Assembly (NCBI RefSeq): GCF_010882175.1 | Contig: NZ_WKLH01000002.1 | Location: forward strand, 744,001-808,000 | Length of the DNA stretch: 64,000 nucleotides | Direction: 5' to 3' | DNA from: Mangrovibacterium lignilyticum | GTDB taxonomy: Bacteria; Bacteroidota; Bacteroidia; Bacteroidales; Prolixibacteraceae | In this document: positions 16,515 through 25,465 of the stretch, piece after piece | Layout of the letters: each line of letters starts with the position of its first letter | Numbering within the stretch: position 1 is the first letter of the stretch | The notes under the pieces: model-generated | What the model saw: the letters and a program-made list of their open reading frames with translations, nothing else | Databases searched by the model: none | What the model was told of the DNA's origin: nothing | Program-made: the position numbers and the translations under genes

Positions 16515-18590
16515 TTACTTCAACTTCCAAACCAGCACACCGGCTGTTGGGAGCGTTGTTGTTCCAACTAAGATTTCAGTGCCTTCAGGCAGGTTCATCT
16601 CAACGTTTTTATCCGAATAGTTGAGCGCGATGCCAAAGCCGTCGCGATACTCAACGATGATGCCCTCCGGATAGTTTTCAACCGGAATATTCAGCTTATT
16701 GTACAGTTTCGTCAACACGGCCTGTTCCAAATCACCCGAATTGCTGTCGGGGCCGACGTAGGTAACCGTACCTTTTCCCAGCTGGTGGAATGTCACCGCT
16801 GACTCACCGGCATAGAAATCATCCGAATAGCTGGCCCAGCTTTCGGTGCCGGTGTTTGGTTTCAGAATGTCGCCCCAGCTGGTCCAGGCAAATTTCCGGT
16901 CGTCCATCTTCACGGTATCCGGTGCATAAGGGCGCAACAAGTCGTAAAATTCGATCTCCGCGCCAATCATTGCCCAGATGGGGGCAGCATGCGGGGCTTC
17001 CCACAAATGCCCAAACCCATCCTGGTGACCACTGCGGCACGACAGCACCAGGTTGCCGCCGTCGTTGGCATAATTCCACAGTTTCGAGATCAATTCCAAA
17101 CTCATTTGCTGGTAAGCCGGAACCACAATCACCGGGTATTTTGCAAAATCCATTGTGTCGCGGATAAAGTCGACCGGCGCGCCAAAACCTTTCAGCGCCT
17201 TGTAATATTTCAGCACATGCGCTTCGGTATCCCATACCGAAGTTTGCTTATTCTGGTTAATGGCAACCGTGTTATCCGGGTCGTACAGCAGGCCGGTTTT
17301 GCGTTTCCGGTAGTCGGCCGGTACACTGTTATCGCTGTAGTTTTTCCGCAGCAGTTGCATCTCTTTCATGAACTGTTCAAACTCTAAACCGCCGGATGTT
17401 GGTGTCACCCCATCGGTGCCGATAATTCCGGCATGGTACTGTTCGAAACCATAAATCGGCGCACGAAAACGGTAGGTACAGGTAAATTGGCTGCCTCCGG
17501 CAAACACATGCCACAGCCACAAATGTACCGCACCGGGCAGCGGCTGCGAGTTAATGCTTCCCCAGTTAACCTGTCCGGGTTGCAATTCCATTACTCCATA
17601 GAGCGGCGTCAATGGCCTGAAGTAATCGTTTGCCATAGCAATGCGCGAATATTCTCCCACCCGGTAACCTTTGGGCCCAATGCCGGGATGCTCGCCATAA
17701 ACCATGTAGCGGGTGTAGCTGATAAAGTCGAGCTCCTTGCTGGCGCCGATGTAACGGGCATCGTAATTCGGAATATAGTTGGTGGTAATCCATTGTTTCG
17801 GCCCGGCATACTGGCGAATCACCTTAGCCTGCTCATCCAGGAAGTTTGCGGTTTCGAAATCGCAAAAGCGACTGTGATCCAAACGCTGATACAGGTTCAT
17901 GCCCCACTGGCTGTGCTGCGGAATGTCAATCTGGTTGAAGTCGGTATAAGTGCCGCTCCAGAAATTGGTTCCCCAGGCCTTGTTCAGGGCGTCAATGGTT
18001 TGGTATTTGGCTTTCAGCCAGGCACGGAAACGCGTTTGCGCATCTTCACCAAAATCGACATTCGAAGCCGGTTCGTTATCGAGCTGCCAACCCATAATGC
18101 GGCTGTCTTTGCCGTAATGTTTGCCCAGCTCGGTAATCATTTTCATCGAATACTGCCGGTACAGTTCGCTCGAGAACGAGGCATGCTGCCGCGAACCGTG
18201 GTCCATTTGAGTTCCGTCTTCGCGGGTTTTCAGCACTTCGGGATATTTGCGTACCAGCCACACCGGCGGCGTAGCTGTCGAGGTACACATAATGACTTTC
18301 AACTTATTGTTGGCAGCCAGTTCAACAGCCCGGTCCAACCAGGCAAAGTCATACTTCCCTTCTTCCGGTTCCAGCTGTGCCCAGGCGAACTCGGCAAAGT
18401 GGGTGTACTCGAAGCCCATGTCGGCCATCTTTTTCAGATCGCGTTCCCATTGGTTCTCATTCCAATGTTCAGGATAATAGTAGGCTCCAACGGTGGTCAG
18501 CTCATTATCGGGGAACCAGGCTTGCGGGTTTTGAGCCAGCGCACTGAACGCCCAGCTCAGCAGGATTCCAATCGTGAATAGTTTTCTCAT
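16515..18590 (-). CDS. GH42 beta-galactosidase, secreted (module C)
   Basis: A 691-residue enzyme that releases beta-galactose, here probably from galactan or arabinogalactan side chains of rhamnogalacturonan I. A signal peptide (LFTIGILLSWAFSALAQ) directs export. The GH42 barrel starts with VGAYYYPEHWNENQWERDL. The acid/base Glu is in GWQLDNEPAS and the nucleophile Glu in YGVMELQPGQVNWG. A trimerisation/amidotransferase-like domain follows (PVIVVPAYQQMS), then a C-terminal beta domain. It is the last gene of the module C enzyme run, ending at a strong terminator. GH42 is usually intracellular, so the signal peptide is notable; periplasmic action fits a Sus-type pathway. Confidence 0.93.
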   Translation of the reverse strand: MRKLFTIGILLSWAFSALAQNPQAWFPDNELTTVGAYYYPEHWNENQWERDLKKMADMGFEYTHFAEFAWAQLEPEEGKYDFAWLDRAVELAANNKLKVIMCTSTATPPVWLVRKYPEVLKTREDGTQMDHGSRQHASFSSELYRQYSMKMITELGKHYGKDSRIMGWQLDNEPASNVDFGEDAQTRFRAWLKAKYQTIDALNKAWGTNFWSGTYTDFNQIDIPQHSQWGMNLYQRLDHSRFCDFETANFLDEQAKVIRQYAGPKQWITTNYIPNYDARYIGASKELDFISYTRYMVYGEHPGIGPKGYRVGEYSRIAMANDYFRPLTPLYGVMELQPGQVNWGSINSQPLPGAVHLWLWHVFAGGSQFTCTYRFRAPIYGFEQYHAGIIGTDGVTPTSGGLEFEQFMKEMQLLRKNYSDNSVPADYRKRKTGLLYDPDNTVAINQNKQTSVWDTEAHVLKYYKALKGFGAPVDFIRDTMDFAKYPVIVVPAYQQMSLELISKLWNYANDGGNLVLSCRSGHQDGFGHLWEAPHAAPIWAMIGAEIEFYDLLRPYAPDTVKMDDRKFAWTSWGDILKPNTGTESWASYSDDFYAGESAVTFHQLGKGTVTYVGPDSNSGDLEQAVLTKLYNKLNIPVENYPEGIIVEYRDGFGIALNYSDKNVEMNLPEGTEILVGTTTLPTAGVLVWKLK

Positions 18591-18632
18591 CAGGTTTATT
18601 TTATTCGTGTTTAGTTTGAAGCTTTAGGGGTG

Positions 18633-18651
18633 CAGCGGTTTCCAACCGCTG
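18633..18651 (-). promoter_or_regulatory. Small intergenic hairpin before GH42
   Basis: CAGCGG and CCGCTG pair around a 7-base loop between the GH28 stop and the GH42 start. There is no T-run, so it is probably a processing or stabilising hairpin inside the operon mRNA. Confidence 0.35.
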
Positions 18652-18704
18652 ACTCTATTTTCGCGACACGCTTGGAAAACACATCACCCATGACTCCGTT
18701 TGAA

Positions 18705-20243
18705 TTACAAGTTTAAGCTTTTTACTTCTTTTTCGTTCCTGTCGTCCAGGTCGCTTACCCGCTGCAGGTCGAGGTTTTCAACGTCTTTCAGCTTGAAAAG
18801 CGGACCTTCAGACTGGTTCACCACCCGGATATCCGAGAACGAAACTCCTTTCACATCGTCGAGGATGAATGCCGGGCGGGCATCGGGAATTTCGGTTTCG
18901 AGGGTGATGTGATGCATACTGATATTGCGGGCATGGCGCATGTAAAATCCCCAGGCGGGAATATCGCCGAACTCCTGCGGATCGGGATAGCTGTTTTCCA
19001 GCTCCGGAACCTCAACCAGCGCCTGAGATGCCGGAGCTCCTCCTTTCACCCGAATCCAAATGTTTGAAAAGACAATATCTTCGACATCATGCCCGGGAAT
19101 GCCCATGAGCATGGAGCCATACTGCGGGTTCGAAGCCGTTACGATAACATTGTCGACCAGCACGCGTTTGAAGCTCCCCACCGGCAGCTCTTCGGGGCCG
19201 CGCATCCGACTACCCAATCGGAAAAAGAAAGGTGCATTCAGAATATCTTTCATCACGATGTTGGAGACGGTAATATCTTCCAGTACCGAGCCGTCAACCG
19301 TTTCGAGTGCCAATCCGCGGCAATGCTCGAAGGTGCAGTTTGAAATGGTGATATTCCGGAAATTGCCATTCGACTCAGTTCCCAGTTTAATACGCCCGGT
19401 AACAACGCCTTTGTCGGGCGCGACTTGCTGTGTTGTTTGATACGTGCCGTCGAGGAAAGTCCCTTCGTCGAAGCCAAAAACCGCACAGTTGGTAATGGTT
19501 ACGTTTTCGCAGGGAGCCGCATAGCCCAGCGCGTACGAGGCTTTCAGCACCAAAGCATCGTCGTTCGGCGAATTCAGCGAACAGTTTGAGACCCGCACAT
19601 GGCGGCAACAATCAATATCGATGGCATCGCGGTTCGTGTCAATCTTTAAATTATCGATGGTCAGGTTATCCACACCGGTCGCGATAATGGCGAAATGCCC
19701 GCCATGTAAAATTGAAAAATCGCGCAGCACAACATTGCGGCATTTCTTCATAGCAATGGATTTATTCCCTAAACCGGGCCGTGGATTGCCCCACTTCTGC
19801 AAGCCCTTTCCATGAATTAAACCGGGTCCGGTGATTGAGATATTCACCAGATTTTCACCCCAAATTAAACTGTTCTGAAAATGGCTGTGACCAAAATCCT
19901 GGTAGTGCAACGAGTCGCCCCACATATTCGGTTCCGGATCGTCGTATTTCCCGTTGTGCTCGTCCATATTGGCGGCTACCAGGGTCGCTCCGGCTCCAAG
20001 GTGCAAATTAATATTGCTTTTCATTCGGATTGAAAAGCTGAGGTACTCACCGGCCGGAAACAGCACCGTTCCCCCGCCGGCCTGCGATGCCGCATCAATC
20101 GCGGCATGAATGGCTTCGCTGTCGAGCTGCACGCCATCGCCCGACGCGCCAAAGTCTTTCACATTGTACACGCCGGCCTGCTGCGCCCGAAGCGTAACAC
20201 CGGCCAGTAGTAAGAAAATTAAGACGAGTGATTTTTGAAACAT
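18705..20243 (-). CDS. GH28 pectinase / rhamnogalacturonan hydrolase-like, secreted (module C)
   Basis: A beta-helix pectinase. I chose ATG 20243 because it is followed by a signal peptide (SLVLIFLLLAGVTLRAQ); the frame to 20357 adds a non-family tail. Of 512 residues, the start YNVKDFGASGDGVQLDSEAI is typical. Putative catalytic aspartates are in NRDAIDIDCC and SPNDDALVLKA, and GRIKLGTESNGNFRN carries the substrate-binding RIK. The GHG motif is not seen, and there is an insertion with FDEGTFLDGTYQT. It resembles the module B GH28 (LGTESNG, RNITISNC shared) more than the other GH28 of its own cluster. It lies between GH105 and GH42, after a 42-bp repeat array. Confidence 0.9.
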   Translation of the reverse strand: MFQKSLVLIFLLLAGVTLRAQQAGVYNVKDFGASGDGVQLDSEAIHAAIDAASQAGGGTVLFPAGEYLSFSIRMKSNINLHLGAGATLVAANMDEHNGKYDDPEPNMWGDSLHYQDFGHSHFQNSLIWGENLVNISITGPGLIHGKGLQKWGNPRPGLGNKSIAMKKCRNVVLRDFSILHGGHFAIIATGVDNLTIDNLKIDTNRDAIDIDCCRHVRVSNCSLNSPNDDALVLKASYALGYAAPCENVTITNCAVFGFDEGTFLDGTYQTTQQVAPDKGVVTGRIKLGTESNGNFRNITISNCTFEHCRGLALETVDGSVLEDITVSNIVMKDILNAPFFFRLGSRMRGPEELPVGSFKRVLVDNVIVTASNPQYGSMLMGIPGHDVEDIVFSNIWIRVKGGAPASQALVEVPELENSYPDPQEFGDIPAWGFYMRHARNISMHHITLETEIPDARPAFILDDVKGVSFSDIRVVNQSEGPLFKLKDVENLDLQRVSDLDDRNEKEVKSLNL

Positions 20244-20369
20244 GGGTCGTTTAGTTTGATTTGAATCGTAGTTGCATGCAAATTTAATGATTATCACCAT
20301 AAACGCTGGCCATTTGCCGGTTGAAAAGACGAACAACTCGCCGCTCGTTACAAACAAAGTGCAGCCGGC

Positions 20370-20514
20370 GCTTTAACTATTTAGTCACGGGCTCCCGCTT
20401 CGCCGGGGAAGCTTTAACTATTTAGTTACGCCGCCACCGATGCTTCGGGCGGGCTTTAACTATTTAGTCATGCCTCCACCGGAGCGTCGGGCAGGCTTTA
20501 ACTATTTAGTCACG
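20370..20514. repeat. Four-copy tandem repeat with 41-42 bp period
   Basis: The core GCTTTAACTATTTAGTCACG recurs at 20370, 20411, 20453 and 20495 with one or two changes, so the period is 41, 42 and 42 bases. Between the cores lie GC-rich, less conserved segments. The array sits in the gap between GH105 and GH28 (20244-20609), which holds no gene. The cores contain the imperfect palindrome TAACTATTTAGTTA. The function is unknown. Confidence 0.85.
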
Positions 20515-20609
20515 CTCCAACCGGGGAGTTCAGCGTGCCAACAGCTAAAAAAAACAGCCGGGCAGCGCTTTTACCCCTACCCGGCCGTCTCCATCCACGT
20601 ATCCCCGGT

Positions 20610-21956
20610 TTATTCGTCGTAAAACTGAACAGAGCTGTCGTTTATGCTGGTGTTATGCTTTTTCACCAGTTCAATCATTTCTGCACCGGCCAGCAACACC
20701 GGGCCATAGCCGTGTGCGGCGTACACATTAATTGGGCGGTAATAGTAGAATGCCGGGTCGAAACCCATGCCGGTACCCACGCAGGTTCCTTCCACTTCAC
20801 CTTTTTCGTTCACCTTGCTGGCTACAGCATTCCAGGCCAGGCAAGCCATTGGGCCATATACTTTGGCATCGACATAACCGCGATTAATCGCGCGGGCAAT
20901 GGCATAGGTATAGATGGCCGTTGCCGAAGTTTCCAGGTAGGTATCGTTGCGGTCCAGCAGCTGGTGCCAGAAACCCGTTCCGTCCTGGTAGTTGGCCAAA
21001 CCGCGAATATGTTTGCGCAGGAGATCCAGCACCTGGTCGCGACCGGCGTAGTCCTGAGGCAACACTTCCAGCAACTCGACCATGGTCATTACAGCCCAAC
21101 CGTTGGCGCGTCCCCAGTGAAACTGCGGATGCTCGTCCATTCCCTGAATCCAACCGTGCATAAACAGGCCTTTGTCGTAGTTAAACATGCGCTGACCAAA
21201 TTGCACCACTTGTTTCACGGCGTCGTCGTAGTATTTGGTATCGCCGCTGTAGCTACCCATTTGCGCCAAAGCCGGAACGCCCATAAACAGGTCGTCGAGC
21301 CAAAGCGAGTTGGGTTGCGGGCGGTTGCGGGCGAGCGTGCCGTCTTCCAAACGGAACTCTTTATCGCTGATGTAGTCGATGTATTTGTTGATGATACCAT
21401 CCTGTCCCTCCGCCTTACCGGCTTTGGCTGCTTTGATCATGGCCGCGCAAATAGCGCCGCAATCGTCGAGCGCATGCGGATGCACCGAGTGATATACCTG
21501 GTAATCTTTGTTCTTACTTTTTTGTTCGAAGGCTTCGAAAGCCTCAAGCGCTTTGACTAAAAAGTTCAGGCGTTCGGTTGTGTAAGCTGCATATTTCGGG
21601 TCGCCAGTTTGTTCCGAGACCAGTAACATGCCGGCATAAGTAACCCCCCATTCGTAGCTGGTCAGGCGGAAGTCGCCCGGTTTCAAAATGGTATTTTCGT
21701 CCACTTTCGAAAGGTCGGTTACTTCGGCGCCCGTGTTTTTATCCACCAAACTGGCCGGTGTTGTTGCATCCAGATAGTCATAAATCCGGGTAAGGGTTTG
21801 CTCAATGGCAGCCACTCCCGGCTTTCCGTAAGGCGTGGGGTAATCAGGTTGAAGCAGATGCAGCGGAGTCGTTACATCGTTCACCTTTTGTGCACTCGCG
21901 CTGTTCCAGCCCAATGCCAGAACCAAAGCGCTCAGTAAAATAGCTTTCATTTTCAT
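20610..21956 (-). CDS. GH105 unsaturated rhamnogalacturonyl/glucuronyl hydrolase, secreted (module C)
   Basis: An (alpha/alpha)6-barrel enzyme that removes the unsaturated galacturonyl residue left at the non-reducing end by pectate or rhamnogalacturonan lyases. It has 448 residues with a signal peptide (AILLSALVLALGWNSASAQ). YteR/GH105 features visible are SYEWGVTYAGMLLV, HALDDCGAICAAMIKA, RPQPNSLWLDDLFMGVPAL with the likely catalytic Asp, and FHWGRANGWAVMTMVELLEV. Its presence implies that a lyase acts upstream, although none is encoded in the window. It lies between two GH28 genes. Confidence 0.92.
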   Translation of the reverse strand: MKMKAILLSALVLALGWNSASAQKVNDVTTPLHLLQPDYPTPYGKPGVAAIEQTLTRIYDYLDATTPASLVDKNTGAEVTDLSKVDENTILKPGDFRLTSYEWGVTYAGMLLVSEQTGDPKYAAYTTERLNFLVKALEAFEAFEQKSKNKDYQVYHSVHPHALDDCGAICAAMIKAAKAGKAEGQDGIINKYIDYISDKEFRLEDGTLARNRPQPNSLWLDDLFMGVPALAQMGSYSGDTKYYDDAVKQVVQFGQRMFNYDKGLFMHGWIQGMDEHPQFHWGRANGWAVMTMVELLEVLPQDYAGRDQVLDLLRKHIRGLANYQDGTGFWHQLLDRNDTYLETSATAIYTYAIARAINRGYVDAKVYGPMACLAWNAVASKVNEKGEVEGTCVGTGMGFDPAFYYYRPINVYAAHGYGPVLLAGAEMIELVKKHNTSINDSSVQFYDE

Positions 21957-22012
21957 CGTTTATGGTTTTTAGTTTATCAATTTACAACAAGTAATTTTTC
22001 AATCGTCACGCT

Positions 22013-22052
22013 ATTGCCCGAACTACCCGATTGCAGTAATCCCGGGGGCAAT
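22013..22052 (-). promoter_or_regulatory. Intergenic hairpin between GH28 and GH105
   Basis: ATTGCCC (22013-22019) pairs with GGGCAAT (22046-22052) across a 26-base loop. It is weak as a terminator and probably marks the boundary of co-transcribed genes. Confidence 0.25.
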
Positions 22053-22074
22053 TTTCAGTATCTGGCATCTCCTG

Positions 22075-23439
22075 TTACTGATCCCAGGTGAAGCCTTCCA
22101 GGTTTTCAGCAATGTTCCGCTCTTCCCGAATCGTGTCGGCATCCACATTCGTCAGGCCGACCCGTTTAACCGGCATCTCCCGCTGCCCTAATATCCGGTA
22201 GGTAAATTTCACATTATTGGCTTTTATATTTTCGAGATAGACGTCGGAAATCGGTGTCAACCGAACCTCGTACGTGGGCACCAAATCGCGCCATTGGTAA
22301 AGCACATCGGTTTCAATGCCCAGGATGCCCTCACGCATTTTGTCGGCTTTAACATTCGACACGTAAATATTTTTCACAAAGCCACCCCGGCGTTCATTGG
22401 TTTTAATGAAAACCAGGTGAAACATACTTGCGCCATCGGCAACAGCGCAGTTGTCCATCAACACGTTCTCAACGCCACCCGACAATTCGCTCCCGACCGC
22501 CAGCAACTGGTGTCCGTTTCTCACAAAACAGTTCCGAATCACCAGGTTCCTGGTTGGTGTGTCCAACCGCCAGGCATCCTGGTTCCGTCCCGATTTAACT
22601 GCGATGGCATCATCGCCCTGGTCGAACACACAGTCTTCAATCAACATATTTTGAGTCATTTCCGGATCGACGCCATCATTGTTGTGGCCGTGTGCATAAA
22701 CCTGCAAATTACGAATGACCACATCTTTACACAGGTAGGGATGAATGGTCCAAAACGGGCTGTTAGTGATTTTAACACCATCGAGCAACACATTTTCACT
22801 CCGGTTAAACTGAATAAACTGGGGGCGCATGTTGGCTGTGTCATTCACCATTTGACGATCTTCAACAGGAACTCCCTTTCCTGCCAGTTCATACAAGCGC
22901 TTTAAGCTGTTCATGTGACCAGCAGGACGCGAGAACCAGTTTTTCCAAAAGTCCATCCGGGCTTTCAACTCTCCCTCACCGGTAATGGCCACATTTTGAC
23001 ATTCGAAGGCGTAAATCAACGGTGAATAGTTGTAGCATTCCAACCCTTCCCAAGTGGTGTGCACGGCTGGCAAATAGTCTTTCGGATTATCGGAAAACAA
23101 CAACACCGCGCCTTTTTGCAGGTGTAAGTTGACGTTGCTTTTAAAATGAATCGTACCGGTCAACCATTCGCCTTCAGGAATGACCACCGAAGCACCGCCG
23201 ATCTGGTTAGCCGCATCGATAGCTTTGGCAATGGCCTTGGATGTTTTTTGCTGATCGCCTTGGGCTGCTCCAAAATCAGTAATCAGAAACGCCGGACAAT
23301 CGCTGAAATCCGGGTAAGAAATGGCCGGCATGTCGAAAGGCGCTTTAACGGTAACTTTTTTAATCTTTAGTTTGTTTTTCGTCGGTGTACATGACGAGAA
23401 AATGGCAACAACAATCGCGAGTAGTAATAAATTTTTCAT
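22075..23439 (-). CDS. GH28 exo-polygalacturonase-like lipoprotein (module C)
   Basis: A 454-residue beta-helix pectinase with a lipoprotein signal (LLLAIVVAIFSSCTP, Cys near 17), so it is membrane anchored. The active-site parts are nearer the classic GH28 pattern than in the other two copies: HNNDGVDPEMTQN, FDQGDDAIAVKSGRN and NGHQLLAVGSELSGG. The N-terminal part has HFKSNVNLHLQKGAVLLFSD. Proteins of this layout cleave galacturonic acid from chain ends or from rhamnogalacturonan oligomers. It lies 36 bases after the GH78 gene and 118 bases before GH105. Confidence 0.92.
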   Translation of the reverse strand: MKNLLLLAIVVAIFSSCTPTKNKLKIKKVTVKAPFDMPAISYPDFSDCPAFLITDFGAAQGDQQKTSKAIAKAIDAANQIGGASVVIPEGEWLTGTIHFKSNVNLHLQKGAVLLFSDNPKDYLPAVHTTWEGLECYNYSPLIYAFECQNVAITGEGELKARMDFWKNWFSRPAGHMNSLKRLYELAGKGVPVEDRQMVNDTANMRPQFIQFNRSENVLLDGVKITNSPFWTIHPYLCKDVVIRNLQVYAHGHNNDGVDPEMTQNMLIEDCVFDQGDDAIAVKSGRNQDAWRLDTPTRNLVIRNCFVRNGHQLLAVGSELSGGVENVLMDNCAVADGASMFHLVFIKTNERRGGFVKNIYVSNVKADKMREGILGIETDVLYQWRDLVPTYEVRLTPISDVYLENIKANNVKFTYRILGQREMPVKRVGLTNVDADTIREERNIAENLEGFTWDQ

Positions 23440-23475
23440 GAAGTCTATTAATTGGTTTTAGTAGTCTCGTTTCAT

Positions 23476-25293
23476 TTAGTCAACAATTTCTATTCCATCA
23501 GGTACCCTTACCGTTGACGTCATGTCCCCGTTTTCATCCTTCTCATATCTCAGGAAAACAACGCCCATTGGTGTCGGGAAAGTACCTTCGGCCCACTCCA
23601 GATCACCCAGATGCGGTTCAATCTTCAGCTTTTTGCAGCCCGGCTCCAGTACTTGTACCCCGAGCACATGCTCGCTTAACCAGGCTGTTGGTCCCGATGC
23701 CCAGCCGTGGCAAAGGCTCCGGCGCAAACCGATATAACAGTAGTCGCCCGTGTCGTGGTGGTAATCCAGTTTCCCCTCCGGAACAACACTGTCAATCGGA
23801 GCAGCATTGGTTGCTTCCTCCAAATCGAAATCTTCCCAGAAGGTTGTCGCTCCCAAATCGAGCATGCCTCCCCAATACTGACGGATATTATCCAGTGCCA
23901 CCCTATATTCGCCGGCCATTGCTTGTGCCTGAAGCATGTAATATCCGAAGAAAGTTGAGAAGTTTTGGGGTCCGCCAACTTCAATAACCGCCTGATTTGC
24001 TTTTGCCGCATCCATTAAACGGGAAAGCGCCAGCAACGAAGCAGCCTGCTTCGACTTATTGGGATCAGGAACATTTTCGCTCATCTTTGCTGCAAGTTTC
24101 GAATAATCTGCTGCTTTTAGATCTTCACCCAGAAATCGACAAAGCCGGGCTCCTTTTTCAAAAGTCATGACCATCAAAGCCTGTAAACCCGCGTGTACAG
24201 CCTCCTTATTATCGAATGAGGGCCAATCCATGAATCGCATCCCAACATTCTCGAGCTTTTCATGGCCGTCGTCATCAACATAGTGCGTAAACTGATCGAG
24301 TAAAGCGAGCAAATACCCTTTTTGTTCCGTCAAATAATCCAGCCGTCCCTGGTACATATACCAGTCGTGCTGCATAATCACCCACCACATCGAATACGAA
24401 GGAATGCCATTCATAAAGTTCGGCAGCGGCGTGTGCTCCCGCAGAAAATCCAGTGTTTTCGGAACGACTTCATTATAGCCGAATACGGCATTAATGGTCA
24501 TTATTTCAGGATGCATATCTCCTGCCCAAACCATGCGGTCACGCTTGATCCCGTCCCACAGGTAATCCTGCATACAAAGATGAACCGTGTAGGCGCCGGT
24601 TTCCCAGATCTTATTCAGTCGTTCGTCACTGCACTTAAACGATCCCAGGTAAGGAATGTCTCTCAGGGTAGCCACTGCACGAACTTCTTTAATCGCAACA
24701 AAAGCATCTGGTTCCAGCAAGTCAATCCGCACAAAACGGAAGCCTGTATTACCGACTGTAGCCGATCCATAACCCGGTAAAGTCAATTCAAAATCGCGCA
24801 TGGCGTGGTGGTTGGTTGCGCCGCCCGCCTCGCCGGTTGTTCCGTCGCCAATAACATCGCTGCTGGTTTCGCTCACCGACTCTCCTAAGCGTACGCGCAC
24901 TTTCCGCGTCACACGATTACTTTGCGATGTGGTAATCTGAATCCCTCCTTGAATCTCTTTGCCAAAATCAAGAATAATTCCCGATGGGGAATCGCCTTTA
25001 TTGATGATTTTACAAATCGGTTGAGAGCCAAAGAACGCTTGGCTATTGCCTTTATTCAGTAAAACATCGGGATTCGTAATTAGTGAATCGGGCGAAGTCC
25101 ACACAATTCGCTGGGGTGCAAGATAGATTCTCGTCAGCGGATCAACTTCAGCTTTCGCAACCATTTCGGTGGAATAACACGGTGGGAATTGAGCAAACAC
25201 CCCTTGAGCTTGCAGAAACAGAAATAGAATCAGTATTTTGAAATGAGCGGACGCAAATTTCCGGGATGGGTGGACACTGCGGTTAGTTTTCAT
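23476..25293 (-). CDS. GH78 alpha-L-rhamnosidase-like enzyme, secreted (module C)
   Basis: A 605-residue enzyme likely to release alpha-L-rhamnose from rhamnogalacturonan oligosaccharides. It has a signal peptide (ILILFLFLQAQGVFAQ). An N-terminal beta-sandwich (IILDFGKEIQGGIQITTS, GFRFVRIDLLEPDAFVAIKE) precedes the (alpha/alpha)6 catalytic domain. The general acid region reads LWDGIKRDRMVWAGDMHPE and the general base region TTFWEDFDLEE. A C-terminal beta domain follows (LGVQVLEPGCKKLKIEPH). It is shorter than many GH78 enzymes because it lacks extra N-terminal domains. It is the first gene after the susCD terminator, so it must have its own promoter or depend on read-through. Confidence 0.9.
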   Translation of the reverse strand: MKTNRSVHPSRKFASAHFKILILFLFLQAQGVFAQFPPCYSTEMVAKAEVDPLTRIYLAPQRIVWTSPDSLITNPDVLLNKGNSQAFFGSQPICKIINKGDSPSGIILDFGKEIQGGIQITTSQSNRVTRKVRVRLGESVSETSSDVIGDGTTGEAGGATNHHAMRDFELTLPGYGSATVGNTGFRFVRIDLLEPDAFVAIKEVRAVATLRDIPYLGSFKCSDERLNKIWETGAYTVHLCMQDYLWDGIKRDRMVWAGDMHPEIMTINAVFGYNEVVPKTLDFLREHTPLPNFMNGIPSYSMWWVIMQHDWYMYQGRLDYLTEQKGYLLALLDQFTHYVDDDGHEKLENVGMRFMDWPSFDNKEAVHAGLQALMVMTFEKGARLCRFLGEDLKAADYSKLAAKMSENVPDPNKSKQAASLLALSRLMDAAKANQAVIEVGGPQNFSTFFGYYMLQAQAMAGEYRVALDNIRQYWGGMLDLGATTFWEDFDLEEATNAAPIDSVVPEGKLDYHHDTGDYCYIGLRRSLCHGWASGPTAWLSEHVLGVQVLEPGCKKLKIEPHLGDLEWAEGTFPTPMGVVFLRYEKDENGDMTSTVRVPDGIEIVD

Positions 25294-25415
25294 TGGTTTA
25301 AGTAGTTTTCTATAGTAGCGAAAAGTCTCTGCAAGATAACATTTAAACAGCTTTCATCTATCGTAAAGCGCTAACATATGCAACGGCTAACCTAAATCAA
25401 TCAATAGGTAAAAAA

Positions 25416-25447
25416 GAAAATACAGGGGAAAATTCCCCTGTATTTTC
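25416..25447 (-). terminator. Intrinsic terminator of the module C susCD operon
   Basis: A perfect 15-bp stem (25416-25430 and 25433-25447) with a 2-base loop is followed on the minus strand by T5. It lies 18 bases after the susD stop and should separate susCD transcription from the enzyme genes. Confidence 0.88.
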
Positions 25448-25465
25448 ATATCATCAAACGAGCAA

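Noticed and set aside
17433-18581. 382-codon plus-strand open frame
   Set aside because: It is antisense to the GH42 gene, whose motifs and signal peptide are clear; the plus-strand protein has no recognisable domain.
20440-20622. Plus-strand peptide with repeated AGFNYLV
   Set aside because: The repeats are explained by the 42-bp DNA repeat; other copies are interrupted by stops in that frame.
20535-21560. 341-codon plus-strand open frame
   Set aside because: It is antisense to the GH105 gene and begins in the repeat region.
22294-22905. 203-codon plus-strand open frame
   Set aside because: It is antisense to the GH28 lipoprotein gene.
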